Positions 1-8,339 of a stretch of DNA of 40,000 nucleotides are shown here, piece by piece (within the stretch, counting starts at the first letter, position 1; each line of letters starts with the position of its first letter). Source of the stretch: Actinomycetes bacterium (GTDB taxonomy: Bacteria; Actinomycetota; Acidimicrobiia; IMCC26256; PALSA-610); contig JANYBW010000010.1 of the NCBI GenBank assembly GCA_025360585.1, forward strand, positions 1 to 40,000, given 5' to 3'. The notes beneath the pieces are model-generated. The model was not told where the DNA came from. It saw nothing but the letters and a program-made list of their open reading frames with translations, and did not search any database. The position numbers and the translations under genes were made by a program.

Positions 1-254
1 TAGAACCGACCGATGATCCATTCAACGCCTTGCACGGCTCGCCAGCCGAGGTAGAGCGACGCGGCGGCTAGGAGGAGCTTGAGGTGCCACGGGGTTTTGA
101 TTTCTTGCGCGGGAAGGGTTTCGCCCCTCGCCAACGCGGCCTCAGATTTTTGTTTACGGGTGTAATCGACGACTTGATCACAAAATGGGCAGGTGCCATC
201 GGCACGCATCGATGTTGGTGTCAGATAGTGAGAACACGCAGGGCACCACGGCAC
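1..254 (-). CDS. Small zinc-ribbon membrane protein, C-terminus cut by window edge
   Basis: Read from a GTG at 254 toward base 1, this frame encodes a short protein that begins VPWCPACSHYL and continues to TCPFCDQ. The two CxxC pairs (Cys4/Cys7 and two about 20 residues later) are the pattern of a zinc ribbon. A charged linker follows, then a hydrophobic stretch (LKLLLAAASLYLGWRAV) that should be one membrane helix. The frame is still open at base 1, so the end may be just outside. It lies 9 bases downstream of the stop of the neighbouring 108-residue gene and in the same frame as that stop, so the two probably share a transcript. No enzyme function can be inferred. Small ribbon-plus-helix proteins of this type are common and uncharacterised in actinobacteria. 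Confidence 0.6.
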   Translation of the reverse strand, partial: MPWCPACSHYLTPTSMRADGTCPFCDQVVDYTRKQKSEAALARGETLPAQEIKTPWHLKLLLAAASLYLGWRAVQGVEWIIGRF

Positions 255-263
255 GGTGTCGAG

Positions 264-590
264 TCAAGCACCTGGGTCCAGCGCAACTCCAAGGATCGCA
301 AAGTAATCGTCGCGAATCCTGGCCGCTTGCAAAGCGGCGCGCAGCTCAGTAGCAACGCCAGCTGCGCCGAGAAATTCGATATGAGAGCAACCAGCGTCGA
401 TGAGCGCACCGGCGAGCTGCGCGACGCGTTTAACCTCGGCGTCGCTCACGTCGTGCACCTTGGCCGTCACCGAAATGCCGTCAGCGCGAGCCGATTCAGT
501 AACGGCATAGAGCTCCACAATCGACGCCGCCACAGCTCGCCCGAAACGCCGCTGATTGGCCGCTTCCGTCGCGCTGAGCTCTACGAACAC
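264..590 (-). CDS. Hypothetical protein, 108 aa
   Basis: I do not recognise this family. The start is a GTG at 590, about 7 bases after a GGG-containing stretch (TTAGGGTG) that could serve as a ribosome binding site. There is an in-frame stop 9 bases upstream of the GTG, so no longer start is possible. The protein is soluble-looking, with alternating strand-like (SIVELYAV, HIEFLGAAG) and helix-like (DAEVKRVAQLAGALIDAG) segments, which suggests a small alpha/beta fold. It follows the tandem TadE-TadG genes with a 67-base gap and precedes the partial zinc-ribbon gene. Amino-acid composition resembles its neighbours. It has no membrane segment, no cysteine pairs and no signal peptide. A shadow ORF is the main alternative. 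Confidence 0.5.
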   Translation of the reverse strand: MFVELSATEAANQRRFGRAVAASIVELYAVTESARADGISVTAKVHDVSDAEVKRVAQLAGALIDAGCSHIEFLGAAGVATELRAALQAARIRDDYFAILGVALDPGA

Positions 591-657
591 AGTCGCACCC
601 TAACAACAAGCACGATCACCAAATCCAAGTGCCCACAAAACGAAAAGGCAGCACGCG

Positions 658-2328
658 CTAGTTGACGATGCGAACTGGGTTTCCGTCCAGCGAAGCTTTC
701 CACGACGTGACGTCGAGTGTTCCGCCGTTGAACGCGAAGTTGATCCGAACCCAACAACCAAACTGGTTCGTGATATCGCACGAGTAGTTCGCTGGTATCG
801 GCACTTTCCAGTGGACCCATTTCCCGTTGTACGTGGCGGAGCTAACGCTTCCGACCGAACAGTTCGACGCAGTCGCCTGATAGGTGGAATTCCCTGGAGG
901 AGTGAATGTGCAGCCACCGAAACTCGCCGGCAATCCGGTACCTGTCGAATCGGCGGGCGGCAGCACGGTCAATTTGCCTGATGCGCCGCCCAGCGCATCG
1001 CCGGTGTCGAAAAAGTCCAGCGTGAGCGTCCGCCCCGCGGCCCCTGGGAGCACGCGGGCTAAATAGAAACTGGTGCTCGCATTGTTGGCCGTATTCGCAT
1101 AGATCGCCATTCGGCCTTGCCCGAATACCGAAACCGACGCTGAGGTCAAACTGCCGTTGTCACTCAAACGAATCGAGAAGTTGTTATTGCCAGTCCCGAC
1201 CTTGCCCGGTGTCTGAACTTGCAAGATGTAGTCGCCAACCTGTGCACTCGCAATCGTGCAGAGCGAGGTCCATTGCCGAAAGTATTTGGCGATGTTGGCG
1301 TAATTCGCGAAGACGTCGTTCGTGCCTGCAAGATCGAGCGTGCAGCCAGGAACGACTTGATTGTCCGCAAGCGTCCATGGTGTGGCGTCCGGAGCGAAGA
1401 CCTGAAAGTGCGTTGCCGTCGGCACGTTCGATGCGAGTGGATATGCCGTCGATTCATCGCCCGTGCAGTATTGGTTCGTCGGCGACCATCCACCACGCTT
1501 ATATCGAGGCCCCAGGACTGGATCAGCCGAGAAAAACGATTCGAGCAAACCCAGGTTCCCATCGTCGCATTTGTCGCCAACGTGCGCGTAAATCGCGTCA
1601 AACAACTCAACCCCAAGCGATGTTCCCGCGTTGGCGTTGTGAATCGTAAAGAGCTCGCCTTGGGGCTGATAGTCGGCGTTTACTCCTCCTGCACAGCCAT
1701 CCGAAACTGCGTCGCACGTGTTCGAGGTAAACGCATTCCCTTTTGATTTTGCCGTGCCGGGCCCTTCGATGTTTGCCCAAAATTCGGGGTTCGCCGTGCC
1801 GGTTGTGCAGACCGCCACACAGTCGGGTTGGTTCCCAAACGTGTTCGAAGGGTTCCCCATTTGTACTGGCTGGTCGTAGTCGGCAGTGGCCGTCTTGGTC
1901 ACGGTCATGCTGTGCACGCCGACGATTCCGCCAAGGAACACAGGGAGTTTTCGAGTGACAGTCACTTTCAGCTGCGTTGGCTGACCCAGAACGGGCGAGG
2001 TCTTAAACGACACGTTTGGGTCGTTGGGATCAAACCCATTGGCAAGCGCGAGTTCCTTGGCCCGAGCGTCGGCGGAGGCGAAGTCCGTCGGCAAAAAGAT
2101 TGTGCCGCCCAGCGCGGCGGCGTCGACCGCGTTTTGTGCACGTTCGGCCATCGCTGAGCGATAACCAAGATCCACCACGAGCGCGGTACTCGCAAGCACC
2201 AACACGATCGTCATCGCGAGCCAATAGATCGCAAAGCCAGATTCGTTGCGCAGCCGCGCATCCCTTCGAGTTGTGCACGCGCGACTCCGCGAGGCCTGAA
2301 GGGCGCGTTCTCCCACCGCCATCGTCAT
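658..2328 (-). CDS. TadG-like pilus assembly/surface protein (copy 1)
   Basis: About 556 residues. The ATG at 2328 overlaps the TGA of the upstream TadE gene (ATGA) and has AGGCGG ahead of it. A longer reading would begin at 2343. The N-terminus has a short basic tail, then the Tad-type segment (FAIYWLAMTIVLVLAS) ending in VVDLGY, and the AERAQNAVDAAALGG motif typical of TadG-like proteins. Unlike the TadE partner there is no glutamate at +5 of the hydrophobic segment, so prepilin-peptidase cleavage is unlikely. The remaining ~450 residues should be extracytoplasmic: Asn/Ser/Thr/Gly-rich, with several Cys. The last ~55 residues (WKVPIPANY ... NPVRIV) match the end of the second TadG at 3077-4615. 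Tad proteins normally help assemble Flp pili or surface fibres. No tadA/B/C ATPase or platform gene is in the window, so the partner machinery must lie elsewhere. Confidence 0.8.
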   Translation of the reverse strand: MTMAVGERALQASRSRACTTRRDARLRNESGFAIYWLAMTIVLVLASTALVVDLGYRSAMAERAQNAVDAAALGGTIFLPTDFASADARAKELALANGFDPNDPNVSFKTSPVLGQPTQLKVTVTRKLPVFLGGIVGVHSMTVTKTATADYDQPVQMGNPSNTFGNQPDCVAVCTTGTANPEFWANIEGPGTAKSKGNAFTSNTCDAVSDGCAGGVNADYQPQGELFTIHNANAGTSLGVELFDAIYAHVGDKCDDGNLGLLESFFSADPVLGPRYKRGGWSPTNQYCTGDESTAYPLASNVPTATHFQVFAPDATPWTLADNQVVPGCTLDLAGTNDVFANYANIAKYFRQWTSLCTIASAQVGDYILQVQTPGKVGTGNNNFSIRLSDNGSLTSASVSVFGQGRMAIYANTANNASTSFYLARVLPGAAGRTLTLDFFDTGDALGGASGKLTVLPPADSTGTGLPASFGGCTFTPPGNSTYQATASNCSVGSVSSATYNGKWVHWKVPIPANYSCDITNQFGCWVRINFAFNGGTLDVTSWKASLDGNPVRIVN

Positions 2329-2945
2329 CCGCCTGCGCCGCACGCAGTCGAGCCCACGAAGGGCTCTAGTCGCATCACTGCCGTGCGTTGCATCTTCTTG
2401 GTTCCGCCGAATACACCGAACATGTATTTGTGATCGAGCAGCACGGCAACACCGACTTCATCGCTCACACTCGCTCCACACGCGTTTTGCGCAGCCACCT
2501 GCCACGGCGAATTTCCCAATGAACGCGACGTATCAAATCGTTTGGTAGCAGGATCCCACGGAAAGCCCTGGCATTCGGTGCAGGTCACAAGCGAACCCCC
2601 GATCGGCCCGTTCGTGCCCGTAGCAACATGAAAGATCCATATCGATTGCGGCGCGGTGCTCGTGATACCACCCAATTGTTGTGTCGCAGCATCCGCGGCC
2701 GCAACCGCAAACGACTGATTCTTCGGCATTGCCGACGCGGATCGAGCACCGGCCCGAGCTGCGGCAGCCATCGAAGACGCTTCGTGAAACCCCACGCCGA
2801 ATTCAACAACCCCGGCAACGAGCAGCAACAGGATTGGCAACACGATTGCCGCTTCAACCAATACGGCGCCACGTTCTTGGTGAACGCCGCCCTCCTGGCG
2901 AGACCCCGATCGAGCCCGCCTTTTCCACTTCTGCAACATCAGCAA
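2325..2945 (-). CDS. TadE-like pseudopilin (copy 1)
   Basis: A 206-residue TadE-family protein. Residues 24-45 carry the prepilin-like signature: basic N-tail, Gly26, then AVLVEAAIVLPILLLL with Glu31 at +5, followed by the hydrophobic helix ending VVEFG. This is the arrangement cut by a TadV-type prepilin peptidase. After the helix comes the AAAARAGARSAS segment usual for TadE. The exported part contains four cysteines that may form disulfides. The start given is TTG, 5 bases after a strong GGGGGG ribosome site. An ATG two codons later (2939) is also possible but lies further from the site. The stop overlaps the start of TadG copy 1 (ATGA), so the two are probably translated together. Family assignment is firm; the role in a specific pilus is inferred. 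Confidence 0.85.
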   Translation of the reverse strand: MLMLQKWKRRARSGSRQEGGVHQERGAVLVEAAIVLPILLLLVAGVVEFGVGFHEASSMAAAARAGARSASAMPKNQSFAVAAADAATQQLGGITSTAPQSIWIFHVATGTNGPIGGSLVTCTECQGFPWDPATKRFDTSRSLGNSPWQVAAQNACGASVSDEVGVAVLLDHKYMFGVFGGTKKMQRTAVMRLEPFVGSTACGAGG

Positions 2946-3011
2946 CGTAGCCCCCCTTCTTCACTTGAGCCACGTACGTGACGAGTGAAGCACGATTAAG
3001 GGAGGCCGCGC

Positions 3012-3039
3012 AAGCTACCGAAGGTAACTTTCGGTACTT
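3012..3039. promoter_or_regulatory. Inverted repeat between the two TadE-TadG pairs
   Basis: A perfect 7-bp hairpin, TACCGAA and TTCGGTA, with a 7-base loop (GGTAACT), extends to 10 bp with one bulged base (AAG/CTT). It lies in the 131-base gap between the stop of TadG copy 2 (3077) and the start of TadE copy 1. There is no clear T-run, so it is not a textbook intrinsic terminator. It may be an operator, an mRNA-processing hairpin or a weak terminator. The rest of the gap holds the GGGGGG ribosome site of TadE copy 1. Confidence 0.4.
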
Positions 3040-3076
3040 ACAAAACTGTAGTTACAACGGGGGTTTTTGGGAGGAA

Positions 3077-4615
3077 TTAGCCCAGAACGAGATGAACCGG
3101 GTCGCCAGAGATCCCGACCTGCCAGGTCGTGCGATCCGAAACCGAACCACCAAACGTGTACCGAAGCTTCCACCACGTCTTGCCGGCATACGCCGCGAAG
3201 CTGGCCGGCAGATCGACTTTCACATCCACGTGGCGATCATTGAACGTATACGGATTTCTCGTGTAGGTCGGCGGAACGCCCAGCACACCATTGACCGGCA
3301 ACGCACTCGTCGTGCCGGTGTAGTCGAGCGCACCGAGCGTCGCAGCGCGATTGTCGTTGGTGGCGTAGGTGAAAGTCACTGGGTTGCCGTTGGGGTCGAG
3401 TACCTCAATGGTGAGGCCCCCTTCACCGGGATCGAATAAACCGATCGTCATTTGCCGACCGGCGTAGATCGGATCCACATTGGCGAGAAAGAACGTCGCG
3501 ACTGAACTCGCGACTTGCGCGTTGACACCAAGATGTTGTTCACCAAATACCTCGGGGCACGTCGCCGAATAGCGGGCCGCGTCGTTGGGATCGGCCGAAC
3601 ACACAGTCGTCGATCCGCCTTGCAACGCACGCAGACCAAACGAGTTGCTTCCGTGGGCCGCCTGGCTAAACGGAACCGTCACGTTGACCGTATATCGACC
3701 AATCGCGCTAACGGTTGTCAGGTTCACCCACTGGTTGGTGTAGGCCGCGTTCGCGTTCGTCACGAGCGTTTGCACAACAAGCACGTCGTCGGTTGTGTCA
3801 AGCGGCGTTGCATGGTCCCATGTGACTTTGAACAACGTGTCTTGAACGGTTGCACCCAAACCTTGGTTGCCGTCGAAGGATCCGCCCCACTCGCCGTCGT
3901 AGACCTGGATCGGAGTTGAAGCCGCGGATTTAACATCGACGATGTAGTTGTAGCCCGATGCGTCATACATCGGGTTCGGGTCGTGTGGGTTACCGTGGCC
4001 TTGCGCCGAACCGGTGCAGCCGGTATAGGTGTTCCACGTATGGTCTGGGAACATCCCGCTGTACTGCGACATGATTTCATCGCCGTCTTCGGTGGAGGAA
4101 CACGTTCCGTTGACGGCCGGCCAAACCCCCAATGTTGATTGGCTCATTTCGTTGAGCGGGCTGCCCATCGCAACAGGAAGGATGTACTCCGCCACCGAGC
4201 AGCGAGTGATTTTGGGATGCACGCCAACAACGCCGGTGAGAAATACCTCGACCTGCGTATCGACTGCGCAAACTTTCAAGCGACGTGGTTTCCCAGCCAC
4301 CGACGTCACGGTGACGGTTACCCCGCCGATACCGTTCGGGAATTCGTTCTTCGTCATCATCGTCAGCGCGGTGCTCGTTGCTTTCGAAAAGTTCCCCGGC
4401 ATAAACACGACTCCCGCGAGCGCGGCTGCGTCTACCGCGTTTTGCAATTTCGTACCTTCGCGGTACCAAAACCCCAAGTCGACACTGAGCCCACCGATTG
4501 CAAGCAGCGTCGTCATCGCGCCGGCAATAAGCACCATGATGTAACCGCCCTCGTCGCTGCGGCGATCCGAGGGAACTCGGCGCAGCGCGCAGCGCCGAAG
4601 CATCCCATGAATCAT
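3077..4615 (-). CDS. TadG-like pilus assembly/surface protein (copy 2)
   Basis: About 512 residues from the ATG at 4615, which overlaps the TGA of TadE copy 2 (ATGA). The frame stays open further upstream, but that part runs antisense-free over TadE and is not protein-like. The N-terminus is basic (MLRRCALRRVPSDRR), then the hydrophobic segment IMVLIAGAMTTLLAIGG, VDLGFWYREG and the QNAVDAAALAG motif of Tad proteins. The exported region of ~400 residues is rich in Asn, Thr, Gly and aromatic residues and includes clustered Cys. The C-terminus (VDVKVDLPASF ... WKLRYTFGG ... ISGDPVHLV) aligns by eye with the end of TadG copy 1, so both carry one terminal module. The middle parts differ much more, as expected if they are exposed and diversifying. 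Confidence 0.8.
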   Translation of the reverse strand: MIHGMLRRCALRRVPSDRRSDEGGYIMVLIAGAMTTLLAIGGLSVDLGFWYREGTKLQNAVDAAALAGVVFMPGNFSKATSTALTMMTKNEFPNGIGGVTVTVTSVAGKPRRLKVCAVDTQVEVFLTGVVGVHPKITRCSVAEYILPVAMGSPLNEMSQSTLGVWPAVNGTCSSTEDGDEIMSQYSGMFPDHTWNTYTGCTGSAQGHGNPHDPNPMYDASGYNYIVDVKSAASTPIQVYDGEWGGSFDGNQGLGATVQDTLFKVTWDHATPLDTTDDVLVVQTLVTNANAAYTNQWVNLTTVSAIGRYTVNVTVPFSQAAHGSNSFGLRALQGGSTTVCSADPNDAARYSATCPEVFGEQHLGVNAQVASSVATFFLANVDPIYAGRQMTIGLFDPGEGGLTIEVLDPNGNPVTFTYATNDNRAATLGALDYTGTTSALPVNGVLGVPPTYTRNPYTFNDRHVDVKVDLPASFAAYAGKTWWKLRYTFGGSVSDRTTWQVGISGDPVHLVLG

Positions 4616-5229
4616 CGCGTGGGCTCCAGGCGCATCACAACCGCATCGTGGATCACGCGGCTGGGCACGATGATCGTGAACGCCGAATTGTGCTGCGCCG
4701 TGACGTACACGCCGAGATAGTCCGGACCGCTTGGCGAAGAGATACTCGTGATACGCGTACTCGAAGCCCAACTGTTCTTTTTGGTATACCCGGCCGAAAG
4801 AAATGTTGGCTGATCGACTGCGAGATCAGTTTGGTTGTAGACGTTGCAGACACCCGGGACCGCACCGACGAGACAGCCTGCGGGCACGGCTCCGTTAGCG
4901 CTCGATGCTTTGTATACGATAATTCGTTGCACCTGCGTCAAGGAGCCGCTCGCACCCTTGACCGCCTGCAGCACGAACCAATCAGCCGAAGGGTCCGTCG
5001 TAGCGGCACTCGCCATGCGGGCGCCGGCGCGCGAAGAGTTCGCCAACGTCAAGGTGTCTTTGTACAGAAACCCAAACTCGATGATGCCAAACAGCAACAT
5101 CAACAACAGCGGAGTAACGATCGCAGCCTCAGCCATGATTGCCCCGCGCTCGCGGCCGTCGCATCGCCGGTGCCGGCGTCGAGCGCTGCATTGAGGAGAA
5201 GAGACCGAAGAAAGCTGTGGTTGTTGCAT
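4612..5229 (-). CDS. TadE-like pseudopilin (copy 2)
   Basis: About 205 residues from the ATG at 5229, which has GGTGGA about 6 bases upstream. The frame remains open to 5334, but those extra residues do not look like a leader. The prepilin-like motif is clear: RERG29 followed by AIMAEAAIVTPLLLML with Glu34 at +5, then FGIIEFGFLYKDTL and the SSRAGARMAS segment of TadE. The rest should be outside the membrane. It ends in VVMRLEPTR, very like the VMRLEPF near the end of TadE copy 1, so the two TadE genes are paralogues. It is first in the four-gene set TadE-TadG-TadE-TadG and its stop overlaps the start of TadG copy 2. A 200-base gap separates it from der upstream, so it may have its own promoter. 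Confidence 0.83.
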   Translation of the reverse strand: MQQPQLSSVSSPQCSARRRHRRCDGRERGAIMAEAAIVTPLLLMLLFGIIEFGFLYKDTLTLANSSRAGARMASAATTDPSADWFVLQAVKGASGSLTQVQRIIVYKASSANGAVPAGCLVGAVPGVCNVYNQTDLAVDQPTFLSAGYTKKNSWASSTRITSISSPSGPDYLGVYVTAQHNSAFTIIVPSRVIHDAVVMRLEPTR

Positions 5230-5411
5230 TGACGTCCACCGAACCCATGAGCGAAGAATTGCGGCAATTGTCGCACTTCTTGGGGTAGCGGTATCTAGGT
5301 CAAACGACCCAACCTGCTCGCGATGTGACACCATTCCTTATCCGTCGACCGAAATTCGGCGCACCTGAGCACCCAAGATCCGAGCGAGGGCCATCTGGTT
5401 GGCCGTAAACG

Positions 5412-5440
5412 GCGCCCAACAAGGACCGCTTAGTGGGCGC
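5412..5440. terminator. Possible hairpin at the end of der
   Basis: GCGCCCA at 5412-5418 pairs with TGGGCGC at 5434-5440, enclosing the TAA stop of der in a 15-base loop. There is no T-run after it on the minus strand, so termination is uncertain. The remaining space to TadE copy 2 (5230-5411) shows no convincing gene. A short frame near 5342-5398 was considered and dropped. Confidence 0.25.
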
Positions 5441-6794
5441 GCCGACGAACTCGGAGCTTGATTGGAGCCGGCCCGAGATCGAAAGCTTCGCGAATTTTGC
5501 GCTCGAGGTACCGCAGGTAGGTCTGGGGGAATTCGCCGTTGGCAAACAAGGTGATCGTCGGCGGCTCCGCAGCGCCCTGCGTCGCGTACAAAATCCGTGG
5601 ACGTTTATTGCGACTCAAGGGCGGCGGATGACCAGCTTGAGCCTCACGCAGCACCTGATTGAGCTTCGCCGTCGGGATGCGAGCGTGGTAGGCCGCTTCG
5701 GCTTCGCGCAGCGCCGGTAGCAGCTGATGGGTTCGCCGACCAGTGAGGGCCGAAACTGGCAGTACAGGTGCGTATCCGAGGAACCCCAGCATGCGGGTCA
5801 CCTGATAATTGATGGCAGCACGCGCCTCGGCGTCCAGCAGATCCCACTTATTCAGCACCACGACGATCGCACAACCCGAGGCATCGACCCGTTCGGCGAG
5901 CCGCTGATCTTGATGCGTGATGCCCTCCTCCGCGTCGATGAGCAGAAGGCACGCGTCGGCTCGATCAATGGCTTCGAGCGCTCGCACCAATGAGTAATAC
6001 TCGGTTGGTTCATCAACCTGGCTCTTGCGTCGCATCCCTGCGGTATCCACGAAACGAATCGGGCCCGATTCCGTATCGACAACGGTGTCGATCGCGTCAC
6101 GCGTCGTGCCGGGGAAATCATGCACTACCGAACGTTCTTCGCCGACCAGACGGTTGAACAACGTCGACTTACCAACGTTGGGACGGCCCACGATGGCCAC
6201 TGAGAAGATCCCTGCGAGTTGTGCTTCGCGTTCCGCGTCGCGGTCGCGCTCGGGCGGCAGCACGGCGACAATCGCGTCGAGCAGATCACCACTGTCGCGT
6301 CCGTGTAGCGCACTCACGGGCATCGGATCGCCAAGGCCAAGGCGAGTGAAATCCCAACGCTCAGGCTCGCGATTGCGATCATCGACCTTATTTACTGCGA
6401 CAATCACTGGCTTTTTCGAACGACGCAAGACCACCGCGACACGGGCATCTTCTTCAGTGACGCCCGTCGTGACATCGACGACGAGCACAATCACATCCGC
6501 GCTCTGCATCGCAAGTTCAGCTTGTTGACTGACTTTCGTTGCGAGCGCGGACGTTTCGGCGGTGAGACCGCTATCGCCAGGCGGGAGCCAACCGCCGGTG
6601 TCGACCAAACGAAATTCGCGACCAGCCCAGATCGCGTCCAGCTCGCGCCGATCGCGGGTCACTCCAGGTTTTTCTTCAACGATCGCATCGCGGCGACCAA
6701 CAATGCGATTCACCAACGTGCTCTTGCCCACATTCGGACGACCAACAATCGCCACAATTGGCAACGTTTCGCTTCCAGAATCGTTCATCGACAT
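5430..6794 (-). CDS. der: Ribosome-assembly GTPase Der (EngA)
   Basis: A 454-residue double-domain GTPase needed for 50S ribosomal subunit maturation. Two complete G domains are visible. The first has GRPNVGKST near residue 18, the DTGGW switch II region and NKVD. The second has GRPNVGKST near residue 203, DTAG and NKWD. The C-terminal ~110 residues are the KH-like domain unique to this family, ending in the basic KLRVRRRAH. Length is normal. Two starts are possible: ATG at 6794, or ATG at 6788, which overlaps the TGA of the upstream DUF512 gene as ATGA. The second matches the coupling style of the rest of the window. The DUF512-der neighbourhood is also known in other Gram-positive bacteria. 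Confidence 0.97.
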   Translation of the reverse strand: MSMNDSGSETLPIVAIVGRPNVGKSTLVNRIVGRRDAIVEEKPGVTRDRRELDAIWAGREFRLVDTGGWLPPGDSGLTAETSALATKVSQQAELAMQSADVIVLVVDVTTGVTEEDARVAVVLRRSKKPVIVAVNKVDDRNREPERWDFTRLGLGDPMPVSALHGRDSGDLLDAIVAVLPPERDRDAEREAQLAGIFSVAIVGRPNVGKSTLFNRLVGEERSVVHDFPGTTRDAIDTVVDTESGPIRFVDTAGMRRKSQVDEPTEYYSLVRALEAIDRADACLLLIDAEEGITHQDQRLAERVDASGCAIVVVLNKWDLLDAEARAAINYQVTRMLGFLGYAPVLPVSALTGRRTHQLLPALREAEAAYHARIPTAKLNQVLREAQAGHPPPLSRNKRPRILYATQGAAEPPTITLFANGEFPQTYLRYLERKIREAFDLGPAPIKLRVRRRAH

Positions 6795-8218
6795 ACCGCC
6801 TCTACCAACGCAGCGCCATTTGTGGCTACTACTTCAACAATTCGATCAAGCCCCGCCACCGTGCCCCCGTCGAGAAATTTGCCCCGAGACAACATCACAT
6901 CGGGGATCATGATCCGATCACCGTTCGGAACATCTCGGATCGCAGCCGCAACATCGGCGCTCGTGAGCAAACCGGTCACGCCGATCGTGCCGCCAAAAAA
7001 CGCGTTGCGGATCGGCAACAATTCGATCTCGCGTTCGGCAAAGTCGCGCAACGCTGGGAGCACAGGCGCGAGCGCTTGGGCGCCGAACTCTCCGGTAACA
7101 ATACGAACAGTTCGCGCCCCACTGATTGCCGATTCCGGCCCGCGATCCGGCGCCAGATTTGTCGCGGCAGCCGAACGTATCGTGGATTTGCGATTGACCT
7201 GATTTTCGCGCGGCGCGCGGTATCCCTGCGCTGGGGCACCGTCCACCCAAGCAAAAAATCCACTCTTGGGCCCGGTGCCATCAAAGGCTTCGCCCCGCAA
7301 TGCGGCGGCCACTTCAGCGTGCAGGGTGGCGATCATGCCGATCCCGTTTTCGTGCTGCAAACATTCGCCGTAGTGCGCAAGATCAGGAAGGGACCGTTGC
7401 GCCATCAAGTAGTACTCGTCGGAGGCGTCCACCATGTGGTGGCCGAGTACCGCGCGGTAAATCGACTGCCACTCCCCCACGATGTCGAGCACGCGCTCCG
7501 CTTCCTCACGAGTATGCGGCCGCATCGACGGCTCGTTGCTGTGCGCGCTCAACCCGAGCGGCACCACTCCGAGGGTCTTAAGGCCAGAGAAACGATCCAA
7601 GATGCCACGCAACGTGTCGTCGAGGATGTCGCCGTCGTTGATGCCGGGGCACACCACAATTTGGCCGTGGATTTCGATGCCTTCTTCAAGGAGCAGTTCC
7701 AACCAACGCAGGCTGGTTGCACCACGCCGATTACGCAGTAACTGGGCGCGCACTTCGAGATCCGTAGCGTGAATACTCACGTACATCGGGCTCAAATGTT
7801 CGGTGACGACCCGTTCAAAATCGGCTTCGGTGAACCGGGTCAGCGTGGTGAAGTTGCCGTACAGAAACGACAATCGGTAATCATCATCTTTGAGGTACAG
7901 CGACTTTCGCATTCCCTTCGGGAGCTGATAGATAAAGCAAAATGGGCAGTGGTTGTCGCAGGTTCGCACTCGATCGAATACCGCGCTATCGAGTTCGAGA
8001 CCGAGCGGCGTGCCGGGCGCTTTACTGATTTGCACCGTCTGTTCGATTCCGCCACGGCGGATTTCGAGTGCAACTTCTTCTTCGTCGGTTTGCAACTGAT
8101 AGCGAATCACATCGCGCAGTTGCTCTCCATTCACACTGAGCAGCTCATCACCGATTGCGAGCCCAAGCTCTGCAGCAGGCGAATCCGGAACGACCGCCAC
8201 AACTCGACTCGGTGGCAT
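6785..8218 (-). CDS. DUF512 family protein: PDZ plus radical-SAM-like Fe-S domain
   Basis: About 477 residues from the ATG at 8218. A longer frame begins at 8251, but a TACAAT hexamer lies 8 bases before 8218, which argues for the shorter form. Residues 1-70 resemble a PDZ domain (VPDSPAAELGLAIGDELLSV). Then comes TCDNHCPFCF, in which Cys87, Cys91 and Cys94 form the CX3CX2C pattern of radical SAM Fe-S proteins. The following DDDYRLSFLYGNF and the barrel-like repeats (YVSIHATD, GQIVVCPGIND, LGVVPLGLSAHSNEP) are typical of the DUF512 family. The C-terminal ~130 residues (RIVTGEFGA, DVMLSRGKFLDGG) are the DUF512 domain itself. The biochemical reaction of the family is not established to my knowledge. 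It is translationally coupled to der, which hints at a link with ribosome or translation physiology, but that is inference. Confidence 0.88.
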   Translation of the reverse strand: MPPSRVVAVVPDSPAAELGLAIGDELLSVNGEQLRDVIRYQLQTDEEEVALEIRRGGIEQTVQISKAPGTPLGLELDSAVFDRVRTCDNHCPFCFIYQLPKGMRKSLYLKDDDYRLSFLYGNFTTLTRFTEADFERVVTEHLSPMYVSIHATDLEVRAQLLRNRRGATSLRWLELLLEEGIEIHGQIVVCPGINDGDILDDTLRGILDRFSGLKTLGVVPLGLSAHSNEPSMRPHTREEAERVLDIVGEWQSIYRAVLGHHMVDASDEYYLMAQRSLPDLAHYGECLQHENGIGMIATLHAEVAAALRGEAFDGTGPKSGFFAWVDGAPAQGYRAPRENQVNRKSTIRSAAATNLAPDRGPESAISGARTVRIVTGEFGAQALAPVLPALRDFAEREIELLPIRNAFFGGTIGVTGLLTSADVAAAIRDVPNGDRIMIPDVMLSRGKFLDGGTVAGLDRIVEVVATNGAALVEAVCR

Positions 8219-8226
8219 AAACGGCC

Positions 8227-8232
8227 ATTGTA
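8227..8232 (-). promoter_or_regulatory. Putative -10 element (TACAAT) of the DUF512-der unit
   Basis: TACAAT on the minus strand ends 8 bases before the ATG at 8218, and no Shine-Dalgarno sequence is present. This spacing would give an almost leaderless mRNA. No good -35 match is seen. Confidence 0.5.
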
Positions 8233-8327
8233 CTCGGCTCCGCGACCGCATCCCGGCCTGGGCCTTCTCGCCTGCGACGCGACAACGGCTTCACGCGACG
8301 TGTTCGGGTGAGTTCCCAATCCGGCGC

Positions 8328-8333
8328 TACCGT
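8328..8333 (+). promoter_or_regulatory. Putative -10 element (TACCGT) of ispH
   Basis: TACCGT is followed by exactly 6 bases and then the GTG start of ispH at 8340. No ribosome binding site precedes the start. This is the layout expected for a leaderless transcript. Confidence 0.5.
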
Positions 8334-8339
8334 TCGCAT

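Noticed and set aside
5342-5398. Short minus-strand frame before TadE copy 2 (MALARILGAQVRR...)
   Set aside because: Only 18 codons, no ribosome site and it runs into the der coding region upstream. Not enough to call a gene.
6758-7741. 327-codon open frame on the plus strand
   Set aside because: Antisense to the DUF512 gene and the der start; composition is not protein-like.
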